A DNA stretch of 64,000 nt, from contig NC_021741.1 of NCBI RefSeq assembly GCF_000422085.1, positions 3,162,001-3,226,000 of the forward strand, in the 5' to 3' direction. Positions 57,008-64,000 of the stretch are shown here, one piece after another (the first letter of the stretch is position 1; every line of letters begins with the position of its first letter). The notes under the pieces are model-generated. The model saw only the letters and a program-made list of their open reading frames with translations, did not search any database and had not been told where the DNA came from. Origin of the DNA: Serratia liquefaciens ATCC 27592. GTDB lineage: Bacteria; Pseudomonadota; Gammaproteobacteria; Enterobacterales; Enterobacteriaceae. The translations under genes were made by a program, and so were the position numbers.

Positions 57008-57337
57008 TTACCGGCAGACCGCCCCTAACGCGCGCTGCGCCAGCTCGGTCACCTGCTGTTGCCGGCTAAGGTAAGCCTGTTCGATGATTGCCGCCGCCCA
57101 GGCCGGCATATGCGGCGACAGGCGGTAGTAAATCCACTTGCCCTCGCGACGATCGATCAGCAGACCACTTTCACGTAACATCGCGAGGTGACGAGAAACT
57201 TTGGGTTGCGATTCCTCCAATGCGCTGACCAATTCGCACACGCACAGCTCACCCGCCTGGCGCAGCAAAAGCACCAGCGTGAGGCGAGTTTCCTCCGACA
57301 GATTTTTAAACAATGCCAGTGGCGTCAGTGATGTCAT
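57008..57337 (-). CDS. arsR: ArsR, arsenite-responsive repressor
   Basis: ArsR represses the ars operon until trivalent arsenic binds. Starting at MTSLTPLALFKNLSEETRL, after an excellent AGGAGG site, gives 109 residues (E. coli 117). The inducer-binding Cys pair ELCVCEL sits at the start of the recognition region, followed by the winged helix (SQPKVSRHLAMLRESGLLIDRREGKWIYYRL). It is 69 bases ahead of arsB. Further upstream in-frame codons lack support. Confidence 0.94.
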   Translation of the reverse strand: MTSLTPLALFKNLSEETRLTLVLLLRQAGELCVCELVSALEESQPKVSRHLAMLRESGLLIDRREGKWIYYRLSPHMPAWAAAIIEQAYLSRQQQVTELAQRALGAVCR

Positions 57338-57394
57338 GGGGATCCTCCTTTTACGATAACCGCCATCATAAGCCGAAGGAGGAAAAACGCCAAG

Positions 57395-57420
57395 TAACAC
57401 ATATGAATTAGTGAATATTA
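57395..57420 (-). promoter_or_regulatory. Candidate ArsR operator / arsR promoter
   Basis: An AT-rich stretch around CATATGAATT and AGTGAATATT lies 58-83 bases before arsR. Known ArsR operators are AT-rich imperfect dyads containing CATATG-like cores. A second dyad, AACATATATGTT (56964-56975), lies between arsR and arsB. Neither is proven. Confidence 0.3.
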
Positions 57421-57589
57421 AGGTTTGTGGAGATTGTGCAGAATGGCTCACTTTCGCGATGGTCCGGTGAAAACGCTCACTCAGCCTGAGTTAAGTTTCA
57501 GCTATTGATTCCATACGCCAAAGCGACTGTTCATTATGTGCTCTTTCGTTACAATCTCTAGCGTGAAATCCACCGTTTAGAGGGCTCTT

Positions 57590-57769
57590 ATGTACAACTT
57601 CTCACGTTATCAGGCAAAAGAACTGGCGCTGGCTTATATGAGCGGCAAAAAACACGACCTGTCACCGCAGGAATTTCTGCAGCAGCTGAAAAGTAGCGAG
57701 AAATCTTTCGACTATCTGTTGAAGCACGGCAACGAACAGCCGCGCGAAGTGCTGGTGAAAAGTTTCTAA
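57590..57769 (+). CDS. Small conserved-looking protein, 59 residues, unknown
   Basis: The frame has a good GAGGG ribosome site and encodes MYNFSRYQAKELALAYMSGK, a middle KHDLSPQEFLQQLKSSEKSF and an end EQPREVLVKSF. The residue mix is that of a soluble helical protein. I do not know its family. It is divergent from arsR and convergent with the LysR gene, with a 9-bp inverted repeat (AACACCCCG / CGGGGTGTT) spanning the 80 bases after it. I regard it as a real small gene. Confidence 0.62.
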   Translation: MYNFSRYQAKELALAYMSGKKHDLSPQEFLQQLKSSEKSFDYLLKHGNEQPREVLVKSF

Positions 57770-57849
57770 CACCCCGCACCTTAATCTCCCTTCGCCGGTG
57801 GCGTACCTATAGGCACGCGTATTCCCGGTCGAATGGCGACGGGGTGTTA

Positions 57850-58767
57850 TCAGCGATCCGGGGTATCCCAATAAGGCCGCTCTCCTCCGAGCTGAGCCAG
57901 TAGAAAATCGACAAAGGCCGATACCTTAGCCGGTAAGTATTTGCGCTGTGGATAGACGGCATAAATGGCATGCTCGGGCAGCCGATAGTCCGGCATCAAC
58001 TCAAGCAGTCGCCCCTGCGCAATATCGTCTCCAACGATGAAAGTCGGCATCTGACAAATCCCCAAACCGGCGATCAACGCTTCACGCAACGCCTCGCTGT
58101 TATTCACCTGGTAATTGCCTCTGGGTTGGAAACGTACAGCTCCCGCAGGCCCGTCGAACTGCCATTCGCTCCCCCCGCGGAAATAGCTGTAAAACAAACA
58201 GTTATGCTTCGCTAATTGCTCCATGTCCGTCGGTGTTCCACAACGCGCCAGATAAGAGGGTGCTGCGCACAAGACGCTGTTGCACGGCGCAATACGCCGG
58301 GCTATCAGGCTCGAGTCGGCCAGTCGACCGATGCGGATCGCCAGGTCATAGCCCCCTTCGACCAAATCGACCAGTTGGTCGTCCATCATCATATTGATCT
58401 CCACCGCCGGATAAGCCGCCAGGAAACGGGGGATCAACGGGGCAATATGCAAACGACCAAACACCATGGGTACGCTGATCCTCAGGCAGCCCTGCGGCTG
58501 TCCCTGCAAACGGGTGACCGCATCCTCTCCCTCTTGCGCTACGGCGCAGGCATTGCGTGCATAGCCAAAATACTGCTCACCGGCCTCGGTCAGGCTCAAA
58601 CTGCGGGTGGTTCGCTGCAATAATTGCACGCCCAGCGAGCGTTCCAGCTGGGTGATGCGTTTGCTTACTGCCGATTTGGTGATGCCCAGTCGCTCGGCGG
58701 CGGCAGAAAAGCTTTCACATTCCACCACCGCCACAAATACCGGGATTGCTGCAAAGCGATCGTTCAT
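57850..58767 (-). CDS. LysR-family transcriptional regulator
   Basis: The 305-residue LysR protein has a winged helix-turn-helix (FVAVVECESFSAAAERLGITKSAVSKRITQLERSLGVQLLQRTTRSLSLT, about 11-60) of the DsdC/AaeR-like CrgA branch. An effector domain follows (GCLRISVPMVFGRLHIAPLIPRFLAAYPAVEI). It is divergent from the two DMT transporter genes, 106 bases apart, so it probably controls them. The inducer is unknown. Confidence 0.9.
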   Translation of the reverse strand: MNDRFAAIPVFVAVVECESFSAAAERLGITKSAVSKRITQLERSLGVQLLQRTTRSLSLTEAGEQYFGYARNACAVAQEGEDAVTRLQGQPQGCLRISVPMVFGRLHIAPLIPRFLAAYPAVEINMMMDDQLVDLVEGGYDLAIRIGRLADSSLIARRIAPCNSVLCAAPSYLARCGTPTDMEQLAKHNCLFYSYFRGGSEWQFDGPAGAVRFQPRGNYQVNNSEALREALIAGLGICQMPTFIVGDDIAQGRLLELMPDYRLPEHAIYAVYPQRKYLPAKVSAFVDFLLAQLGGERPYWDTPDR

Positions 58768-58873
58768 TATCAGTCAACTTTTTCTCAACAATGAGTTTCC
58801 ATTTTAGTGGATTAAGCTTTAAACAAAAACAATATAGGCTGCTCTTCAAATTAATTTTGAAGTTGAAACCCTG

Positions 58874-59329
58874 ATGCGTGAACGTTTTTCCGATCCTCTG
58901 CTGGCGCTGGGCGCCGGTGCCCTATTGGCCCTGATGATTGCCATCAACAGCCTGCTGGCCAGCTATAACTCCCCCTTGCTGGCCTCGTGGTTGGCTCACG
59001 GTATGGGCGCCATCACCGCCTGGTTGCTGCTGCTCCTGCTGAACCGTCGTACTCCGCGCCGCGCGCCCTCATCGGCCAGGACGCCTCGCTGGGCTTATTT
59101 GGGCGGTCTGCCCGGTGCCTTGACGGTGGTGCTGGCCGCCATTACGGTCAACAGCCCGCTGGCGCTTTCCGGCAGCCTGGCGCTGATGCTCACCGGTCAG
59201 GTTTTGTTCGGCATGCTCGCCGACAGCTGCGGCTGGTTTGGCTCGCTTAAACGCCGTTTGAGTCTCAACGATATCGTCGCCACGCTGCTGATCCTCTGCG
59301 GCTGCGCTCTGCTCATTTTCCTGAGGTAA
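58874..59329 (+). CDS. Small DMT-family transporter, YdcZ/DUF606 type (subunit 1)
   Basis: The 151-residue hydrophobic protein has about five membrane helices and belongs to the half-size YdcZ (DUF606) branch of the drug/metabolite transporter superfamily (LAYMIAINSLLASYNSPLLASW-like N-terminus; GSLALMLTGQVLFGMLADSCGWFG). The next gene encodes a second member, so the two may form an antiparallel hetero-pair. The divergent LysR regulator suggests inducible expression. The substrate is unknown. Confidence 0.82.
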   Translation: MRERFSDPLLALGAGALLALMIAINSLLASYNSPLLASWLAHGMGAITAWLLLLLLNRRTPRRAPSSARTPRWAYLGGLPGALTVVLAAITVNSPLALSGSLALMLTGQVLFGMLADSCGWFGSLKRRLSLNDIVATLLILCGCALLIFLR

Positions 59330-59334
59330 CGCCC

Positions 59335-59799
59335 ATGTTTACCCTGATAGTCCTTGCTCTACTCAACGGCGTCTGTATCGGCCTCAGCCGCGCAATCAAC
59401 GGTCGTCTGGCGCTGGATCGTGGCGCTTTTCATGCCTCACTTTGCAATCATATCGTCGGTTTTTTGTTCCTCAGCCTGCTGCTGGTGGCAACCGGCAGCG
59501 TCAACGGTGCAACCTTCGGCCAGGCCCCGTGGGGTGCCTACCTTGGCGGTGTCATCGGGGCGTTGTTTGTCGCGCTGAATAGCTATGTTCTGCCGCGTCT
59601 CGGCACCCTGCGCGCCGCACTACTGATTATCAGTGGCCAAATGCTGGCAGGCGTGGTTATCGACCGACTGCGCGACAGCGGCGATACCATCAGCGCGCAG
59701 ATCTTGGGCGTGGGGCTGATCCTGCTGGGCGTCTATGTGGCCCGGATGGAGAAATCGCTGCTTATGCTGATGCTTGAGCCTATTCAGCGGCGGCGTTGA
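59335..59799 (+). CDS. Small DMT-family transporter, YdcZ/DUF606 type (subunit 2)
   Basis: The 154-residue membrane protein is of the same half-size family as the preceding gene: LNGVCIGLSRAINGRLALDRGAFHASLCNHIVGFLFLSLLL, then ALLIISGQMLAGVVIDRLRD. It lies 5 bases after its partner, consistent with a two-subunit transporter. Its stop codon falls inside the first of three 29-bp repeats preceding satD. Confidence 0.82.
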   Translation: MFTLIVLALLNGVCIGLSRAINGRLALDRGAFHASLCNHIVGFLFLSLLLVATGSVNGATFGQAPWGAYLGGVIGALFVALNSYVLPRLGTLRAALLIISGQMLAGVVIDRLRDSGDTISAQILGVGLILLGVYVARMEKSLLMLMLEPIQRRR

Positions 59800-59884
59800 T
59801 TTCGCCTTGAGAGACGAATATTTACCATATTCGTACTCAGATACGAATTATTGACATATTCGCCTTGAGGTGCGAAATTTACCG
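59798..59884 (+). repeat. Three 29-bp tandem dyad repeats upstream of satD
   Basis: Three units start at 59798, 59827 and 59856, exactly 29 bases apart. Each carries the dyad TTCG-N10-CGAA, where N10 is CCTTGAGAGA, TACTCAGATA or CCTTGAGGTG, followed by an ATATTTACC-like linker. Units 1 and 3 are most alike. The array ends 28 bases before the satD start, so a dimeric regulator binding cooperatively at three operators is the natural reading. Confidence 0.8.
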
Positions 59885-59912
59885 ATAACTCCCGCTTCAG
59901 AGTAGAAAAGAG

Positions 59913-60509
59913 ATGCCAGCACAAGTTAGCGTGATCACCGGCGATCTGGTCAATTCACGGCAATTAGACACCACTCACTACATTACCGGGTTAAATGCCC
60001 TGCTGAGTCAATTGCAACGGGCTACGCTTATTGAGCGATTCGAGATTTTCCGTGGCGATGCTTTTCAAGCGGTGGCCGAACCGCAATCCGGTTTGCTGCT
60101 GGCGGTGTATATCCGTATTGCGCTTAGAGCGATGGACTCACGCCATTGGGATGCCCGCATCGCCGTTGGCCTCGGCAGCGACCAGGGACAAACCTCTGGT
60201 TATGGCAGCGCCTTTGTGAATTCTGGCCAGGCCCTGGACGCTTTGATGAAAAATTGCCGACTGGCTCTAAAAAATGACAATGAGCAGACAAATGCCATTG
60301 TCAGCGATCTATTGCCGATGTTAGATCATGTGATTAGCCGCCTTTCACAGACCGAAGCGCAGGTCGTCCAGGCACGTTTCTTCGCCGACACCAGCCAAGA
60401 GGTAGCGGAAAAGCTGCAAAAGGCCGCCTCCACCGTTTCTGCTACGCTGAAACGCGCGGCCTACGAGGAAATGATGCGATTTATTCACGCGATTAACAGG
60501 ATCACCTGA
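59913..60509 (+). CDS. SatD family protein
   Basis: SatD-family proteins are of unknown biochemical function. The 198-residue product starts MPAQVSVITGDLVNSRQLD, the family's N-terminal motif. It has FRGDAFQAV and an IAVGLGSDQG-like central segment. It ends with a helix-turn-helix resembling sigma-70 region 4 (LSQTEAQVVQARFFADTSQEVAEKLQKAASTVSATLKRA, about 145-184). It is two bases before the DUF3307 gene, a pairing that suggests joint action. The C-terminal HTH makes it a candidate for binding the tandem dyads just upstream. Confidence 0.82.
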   Translation: MPAQVSVITGDLVNSRQLDTTHYITGLNALLSQLQRATLIERFEIFRGDAFQAVAEPQSGLLLAVYIRIALRAMDSRHWDARIAVGLGSDQGQTSGYGSAFVNSGQALDALMKNCRLALKNDNEQTNAIVSDLLPMLDHVISRLSQTEAQVVQARFFADTSQEVAEKLQKAASTVSATLKRAAYEEMMRFIHAINRIT

Positions 60510-60511
60510 AT

Positions 60512-61285
60512 ATGGATTTGAGCTACGCGCCGTTGCTGACCTGGTTGCTGGTGGTTCACCTGCTTGCCGACTTCCCGCTGCAGCCGCGCAGTTGGGTCGA
60601 GGATAAGGCTCGTCACCGCGCACGTTCTCGTTTCCTGTTGCTGCATGCCTTACTGCACGGCGTGCTGGCCGCCTGGGTGGTGGCCGGTTTTGCGTTGCTG
60701 CATGGCGGACTCTCTTCCGGCCAGGTGCTGACCGCCCTGTTGGTTATCGCCATCAGCCACTGGCTGATTGACCTGTTGAAGGTCACGTTATTGACCCGCA
60801 TCAGTCAAGCGGGCGGTTTTCTGCTCGATCAAGGCCTGCATCTTACGGTGATTGCACTGCTGTGGCTGTCGCTGACGCCCAATGCCCATGGCCTGCTTAG
60901 CACGCTGGGAGCGGCCATAGCCGGCTGGCAGGCTGGACTGGTTGTGGTGACGTATTTGGTGATTTACATGCCGATGGGCGTGCTTATCGGCCAGCTTTTG
61001 GCTCACTGGGCACCGCAGATGCCTCCTTCAGCCAAAGCCGATAACGACTCGTTATTACGTGCGGGCAAGCAAATTGGCTATCTGGAAAGAACGCTGATCC
61101 TGACCTTTGTGCTGATCGGCCAAATCCCGGCGGTCGGTTTTTTGCTGGCGGCCAAGTCAATCTTTCGCTTTGGCGATTTGCGCCAGAGCGATGACAAAAT
61201 GCGTACCGAGTATGTGCTACTGGGTACGCTGTTTTCCTTTACCCTAACCATCATGCTGGGTCTGCTGGTGAAAAAAATGCTGTAG
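60512..61285 (+). CDS. DUF3307 integral membrane protein
   Basis: The 257-residue protein has about six to seven membrane segments and the DUF3307 N-terminal pattern LLVVHLLADFPLQPRSWVEDKARHRARSRFLLLHALLHG, with conserved Asp and His residues inside helices, and ISHWLIDLLKV further on. Function is unknown. It is coupled to satD with a two-base gap. An extra C-terminal membrane portion (about 180-257) goes beyond the core domain. Confidence 0.82.
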   Translation: MDLSYAPLLTWLLVVHLLADFPLQPRSWVEDKARHRARSRFLLLHALLHGVLAAWVVAGFALLHGGLSSGQVLTALLVIAISHWLIDLLKVTLLTRISQAGGFLLDQGLHLTVIALLWLSLTPNAHGLLSTLGAAIAGWQAGLVVVTYLVIYMPMGVLIGQLLAHWAPQMPPSAKADNDSLLRAGKQIGYLERTLILTFVLIGQIPAVGFLLAAKSIFRFGDLRQSDDKMRTEYVLLGTLFSFTLTIMLGLLVKKML

Positions 61286-61309
61286 AGGCGGATAATATTT
61301 CGCCCCTAC
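61282..61309. repeat. Imperfect GTAGAGGCG...CGCCCCTAC palindrome
   Basis: The arms GTAGaGGCG and CGCCcCTAC pair with one mismatch around GATAATATTT. It overlaps the DUF3307 stop and lies 13 bases beyond the convergent mgtB stop. The flanks match the GTAGGGGCGC family seen at 9847 and 31652. Confidence 0.5.
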
Positions 61310-61321
61310 AGCCGGCACTTA

Positions 61322-64000
61322 TTACAACCACTCACCGAAGCGGCGAATATAGAAACGCTTCATCAGCTGCGCCACCACGCAGTAGCTCACCAAGGTACCT
61401 GCCAGCCACGGGAAGTATTCCCACGGCAACGGCTGCAACCCAACCAGTGCGCCCAGCGGCGAGAACGGCAGATAGATACCCAGCCCCATCACCAGCGCCG
61501 TGGTCAGCAACACCGGCAGCGCGGCGGTGCTCTGAATAAACGGGATCTTCTGGGTGCGCAGCATATGCACCACCAGGGTTTGCGACAGCAAGCCTTCAAT
61601 AAACCAGCCGGACTGGAACAACGCCTGATGCTCTACGCTGTTGGCGGCGAAAACAAACCACATCAGCGCATAGGTAGTGATATCAAAGATGGACGACGTT
61701 GGCCCAATCCACAGCATAAAGCGGCCAATGTTTTTCGCATCCCACTTGCGCGGCTTGCGCAGGAACTCTTTGTCCATCTTGTCCCACGGCAGCGACAGCT
61801 GAGAGATATCGTACATCAGGTTCTGGATCAGCAGGTGGATCGCCAGCATCGGCAAGAACGGAATAAAGGCGCTGGCCACCAGCACCGAAAACACGTTGCC
61901 GAAGTTGGAGCTGGCGGTCATGTTCAGGTACTTGATGATATTGCCGAAAGTCTCCCGTCCCTTGATCACCCCCTCTTCCAGCACCATCAGATTTTTTTCC
62001 AGCAAAATGATGTCTGCCGACTCTTTGGCGATGTCCGTACCGGTGTCGACCGAAATGCCCACGTCGGCATCGCGCAGCGCCGGCGCATCGTTAATGCCGT
62101 CGCCGAGGAACCCGACGGTATGGCCATTCGCCTGCAGCATTTTCAACACTCGCGACTTCTGCAGCGGCGTCAGTTTGGTGAAGACCGTGCGCTGTTCCAC
62201 TTCTTGCGCCAGCATGGCGTCGTCCATCTGTTCAATTTGCGGACCGGAAAGCGGTTCACCCGGCTCCAGGCCAACATCGCGGCAGATTTTGCAGGTGATC
62301 ACCGGGTTATCACCGGTCAAAACCTTAATCGCTACGCCGTTTTCCTGCAGGGCGGCGATCGCTTCCTGTGCGCTCTCCTTCGGTGGATCGAGGAAGGTCA
62401 GAACGCCCTGGATCACCATATCGCGTTCATCGATAATACTCAGCGGCAGAGCATTTTTCTGTTCGCCCAGATCTCGCGTTGCCAGTACCAGCACGCGGAA
62501 TCCCTCTTCGTTATATTGAGCGGCAAGCGCCTGCAACGCCTCACGCCGAGCCTGATCCAGCGGTAAAATCTGCTGCCCGTCGCGCACATGGGTGGCAATT
62601 TCGAGCATTTCCTCCACCGCCCCTTTGCAAATCAGGCGTTGTTGGCCATTTTCATCCGCCACCACGATCGATAAACGGCGGCGTATAAAATCAAAGGGCA
62701 GCTCATCGACCTTGCTGTAGCGGCCCAACGCCTCGATGCCCGGCTTGCCGCGACCAAAACGGATCACCGCCTGGTCCATCAGGTTTTTCATTCCGCTCTG
62801 GTGGAAGCTGTTCAACCAGGCCAGGTGCAGCACCTCATTGTCTTTGGTCCCGCTGGCATCCAGATGGTGCTCAAGGATGATGCGATCCTGCGTCAGGGTG
62901 CCGGTTTTGTCGGTGCACAACACGTCCATCGCGCCAAAGTTCTGAATGGCGTTCAAACGCTTGACCACCACTTTGCGTCGCGACATGGCGATAGCGCCCT
63001 TCGCCAGGTTGGAACTGACGATCATCGGCAGCATTTCTGGCGTCAACCCAACCGCTACCGCCAGGGCAAACAGCGCGGCTTCGCTCCAGTCACCTTTGGT
63101 GAACCCGTTGATCAGCAACACAATGGGCACCATCACCAACATAAAGCGGATCAGCAGCCAACTGACGCTGTTAACCCCACGATCAAACGCGGTTTGCGAA
63201 CGAGTGCCGACAATCGACTTCGCCAGCGACCCGAAATAGGTGCGTCCGCCGGTTGCCACCACCACCGCAGTGGCGGTACCACTGGCGACGTTGGTGCCCA
63301 TCAGGCAGATGTTCGACAGCTCCAACAGCGCATGTTCGCTGGAGACTTCGTCCTCACTCGATTTTTGGCTGACGTTGCCCATAACGTCGTATTTCTCAAT
63401 CGGGATCGCCTCGCCGGTCAGAATGGCCTGGCTGATAAACAGATCGCGCGACGCCAGCAGGCGAACGTCCGCCGGTACCATATCCCCGGCAGAGAGCTGA
63501 ATAATATCGCCCGGCACCAGTTCGCGGATCGGGACCTCCAGCGTCAGCGGATGTGCGCTGTAGCTGCTGCGACGCATCACCGTTGCAGTGGTTCGCACCA
63601 TCGACTTCAGCGTTTCCGCCGCCTTGTTGGTGCGGTATTCCTGCCAGAAGCGCAGCAGCCCGCTGAGTGACACCATCACCAGAATGATGATGACACCGGT
63701 GAGATCGGTTTCTTCACCGCGCCGGGCAGGCAGCCAGTAATCGGTAAAGAAACTGATCGCAGCCAGCACCATCAGTACATAGATAAACGGGTTATTAAAG
63801 GCGCTGAACAACTGCACCAACGCGTGCGGAGCCTTCTCATGAGCCACCTGATTAATACCAAACTGCGTCAGGCGTTCATCAACATCCTCCTGGGTTAATC
63901 CATTACGGTTGCATTTTAAATTTGCCAGCGTCTGGTCAACGCTGTTTTTCGCCTCTTGTGCGATGGCGTATGGCGTCGATTTTTTATCCCGGCGACGTAC
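61322..64000 (-). CDS. mgtB: MgtB, P-type Mg2+-importing ATPase (5' end beyond window)
   Basis: This is a P3B-type magnesium importer of the inner membrane. The frame is open to the last base of the window; 892 residues are visible and Salmonella MgtB has about 908, so only about 10-20 N-terminal residues are missing. Markers are the N-terminal cation-ATPase domain, the actuator loop LTGEAIPIEKYD (TGEA where TGES is usual), the phosphorylation site CTDKTGTLTQD, KGAVEEM in the nucleotide domain, GDGINDAPALRDADVGIS, and ten membrane segments. Long blocks such as ASSNFGNVFSVLVASAF match MgtB better than MgtA. The leader that would carry Mg2+ regulation is outside the window. Confidence 0.95.
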   Translation of the reverse strand, partial: VRRRDKKSTPYAIAQEAKNSVDQTLANLKCNRNGLTQEDVDERLTQFGINQVAHEKAPHALVQLFSAFNNPFIYVLMVLAAISFFTDYWLPARRGEETDLTGVIIILVMVSLSGLLRFWQEYRTNKAAETLKSMVRTTATVMRRSSYSAHPLTLEVPIRELVPGDIIQLSAGDMVPADVRLLASRDLFISQAILTGEAIPIEKYDVMGNVSQKSSEDEVSSEHALLELSNICLMGTNVASGTATAVVVATGGRTYFGSLAKSIVGTRSQTAFDRGVNSVSWLLIRFMLVMVPIVLLINGFTKGDWSEAALFALAVAVGLTPEMLPMIVSSNLAKGAIAMSRRKVVVKRLNAIQNFGAMDVLCTDKTGTLTQDRIILEHHLDASGTKDNEVLHLAWLNSFHQSGMKNLMDQAVIRFGRGKPGIEALGRYSKVDELPFDFIRRRLSIVVADENGQQRLICKGAVEEMLEIATHVRDGQQILPLDQARREALQALAAQYNEEGFRVLVLATRDLGEQKNALPLSIIDERDMVIQGVLTFLDPPKESAQEAIAALQENGVAIKVLTGDNPVITCKICRDVGLEPGEPLSGPQIEQMDDAMLAQEVEQRTVFTKLTPLQKSRVLKMLQANGHTVGFLGDGINDAPALRDADVGISVDTGTDIAKESADIILLEKNLMVLEEGVIKGRETFGNIIKYLNMTASSNFGNVFSVLVASAFIPFLPMLAIHLLIQNLMYDISQLSLPWDKMDKEFLRKPRKWDAKNIGRFMLWIGPTSSIFDITTYALMWFVFAANSVEHQALFQSGWFIEGLLSQTLVVHMLRTQKIPFIQSTAALPVLLTTALVMGLGIYLPFSPLGALVGLQPLPWEYFPWLAGTLVSYCVVAQLMKRFYIRRFGEWL

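Noticed and set aside
59798..59884. CRISPR array
   Set aside because: The three 29-base units are contiguous with no variable spacers, each is internally dyad-symmetric and no cas genes are near. Operators fit better.

Overview
The window is a piece of an enterobacterial chromosome with a GC-rich coding background. It most resembles Serratia (Yersiniaceae). This rests on near-E. coli-like flagellar and chemotaxis proteins in one contiguous block, an mgtB very close to the Salmonella protein, and several ERIC elements. The genus call is an inference from protein resemblance and gene order.

Bases 1-37142 are a nearly complete flagellar and chemotaxis locus. The end of fliJ is followed by fliK-fliL-fliM-fliN-fliO-fliP-fliQ-fliR on the plus strand. 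The hook, rod and ring genes flgL-K and flgJ-I-H-G-F-E-D-C-B run on the minus strand, with flgA-flgM-flgN divergent. An SOS polymerase operon, umuDC, sits between flgN and flhE. Then come flhB-flhA-flhE, the chemotaxis genes (tsr-like and tap-like receptors, cheR, cheB, cheY, cheZ), the motA-motB-cheA-cheW operon and the master regulator flhDC. Three near-consensus sigma-28 promoters (before flgK, flgM and tsr), a LexA box before umuD and a symmetric CRP site upstream of flhDC are readable. ERIC elements lie in the fliK-fliL, flgE-flgD and cheY-cheB gaps, and a family of GGGCGC-type palindromes recurs between genes.

Bases 37143-42200 hold a long AT-rich flhDC upstream region, a cnu/hha-type nucleoid gene, uspC, curA, pcp and a LysR regulator. 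Bases 42199-43041 encode tryptophan 2,3-dioxygenase.

Bases 43294-50811 are a tightly overlapping minus-strand operon that I cannot match to a described pathway: MFS exporter, JmjC/cupin-8 oxygenase, alpha-oxoamine synthase, HpcH/CitE lyase, acylating aldehyde dehydrogenase, 4-hydroxy-2-oxovalerate-type aldolase, ornithine cyclodeaminase-like enzyme and MaoC hydratase. The content suggests that a 2-oxo acid is cleaved to an aldehyde, converted to an acyl-CoA, condensed with an amino acid to an alpha-aminoketone, tailored and exported.

Bases 51412-53508 hold an M24 peptidase and then a probable unmodified (class II type) microcin. It has a 15-residue double-glycine leader, a Gly-rich mature part and four cysteines, and is followed by a two-helix membrane protein that is the likely immunity factor. 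No exporter is adjacent.

Bases 53868-64000 hold a DyP peroxidase, an arsRBC arsenic operon, three small unannotated proteins or gene remnants, a LysR regulator divergent from two small DMT transporters, a SatD-DUF3307 pair preceded by three 29-bp tandem dyad repeats, and most of mgtB running off the end.
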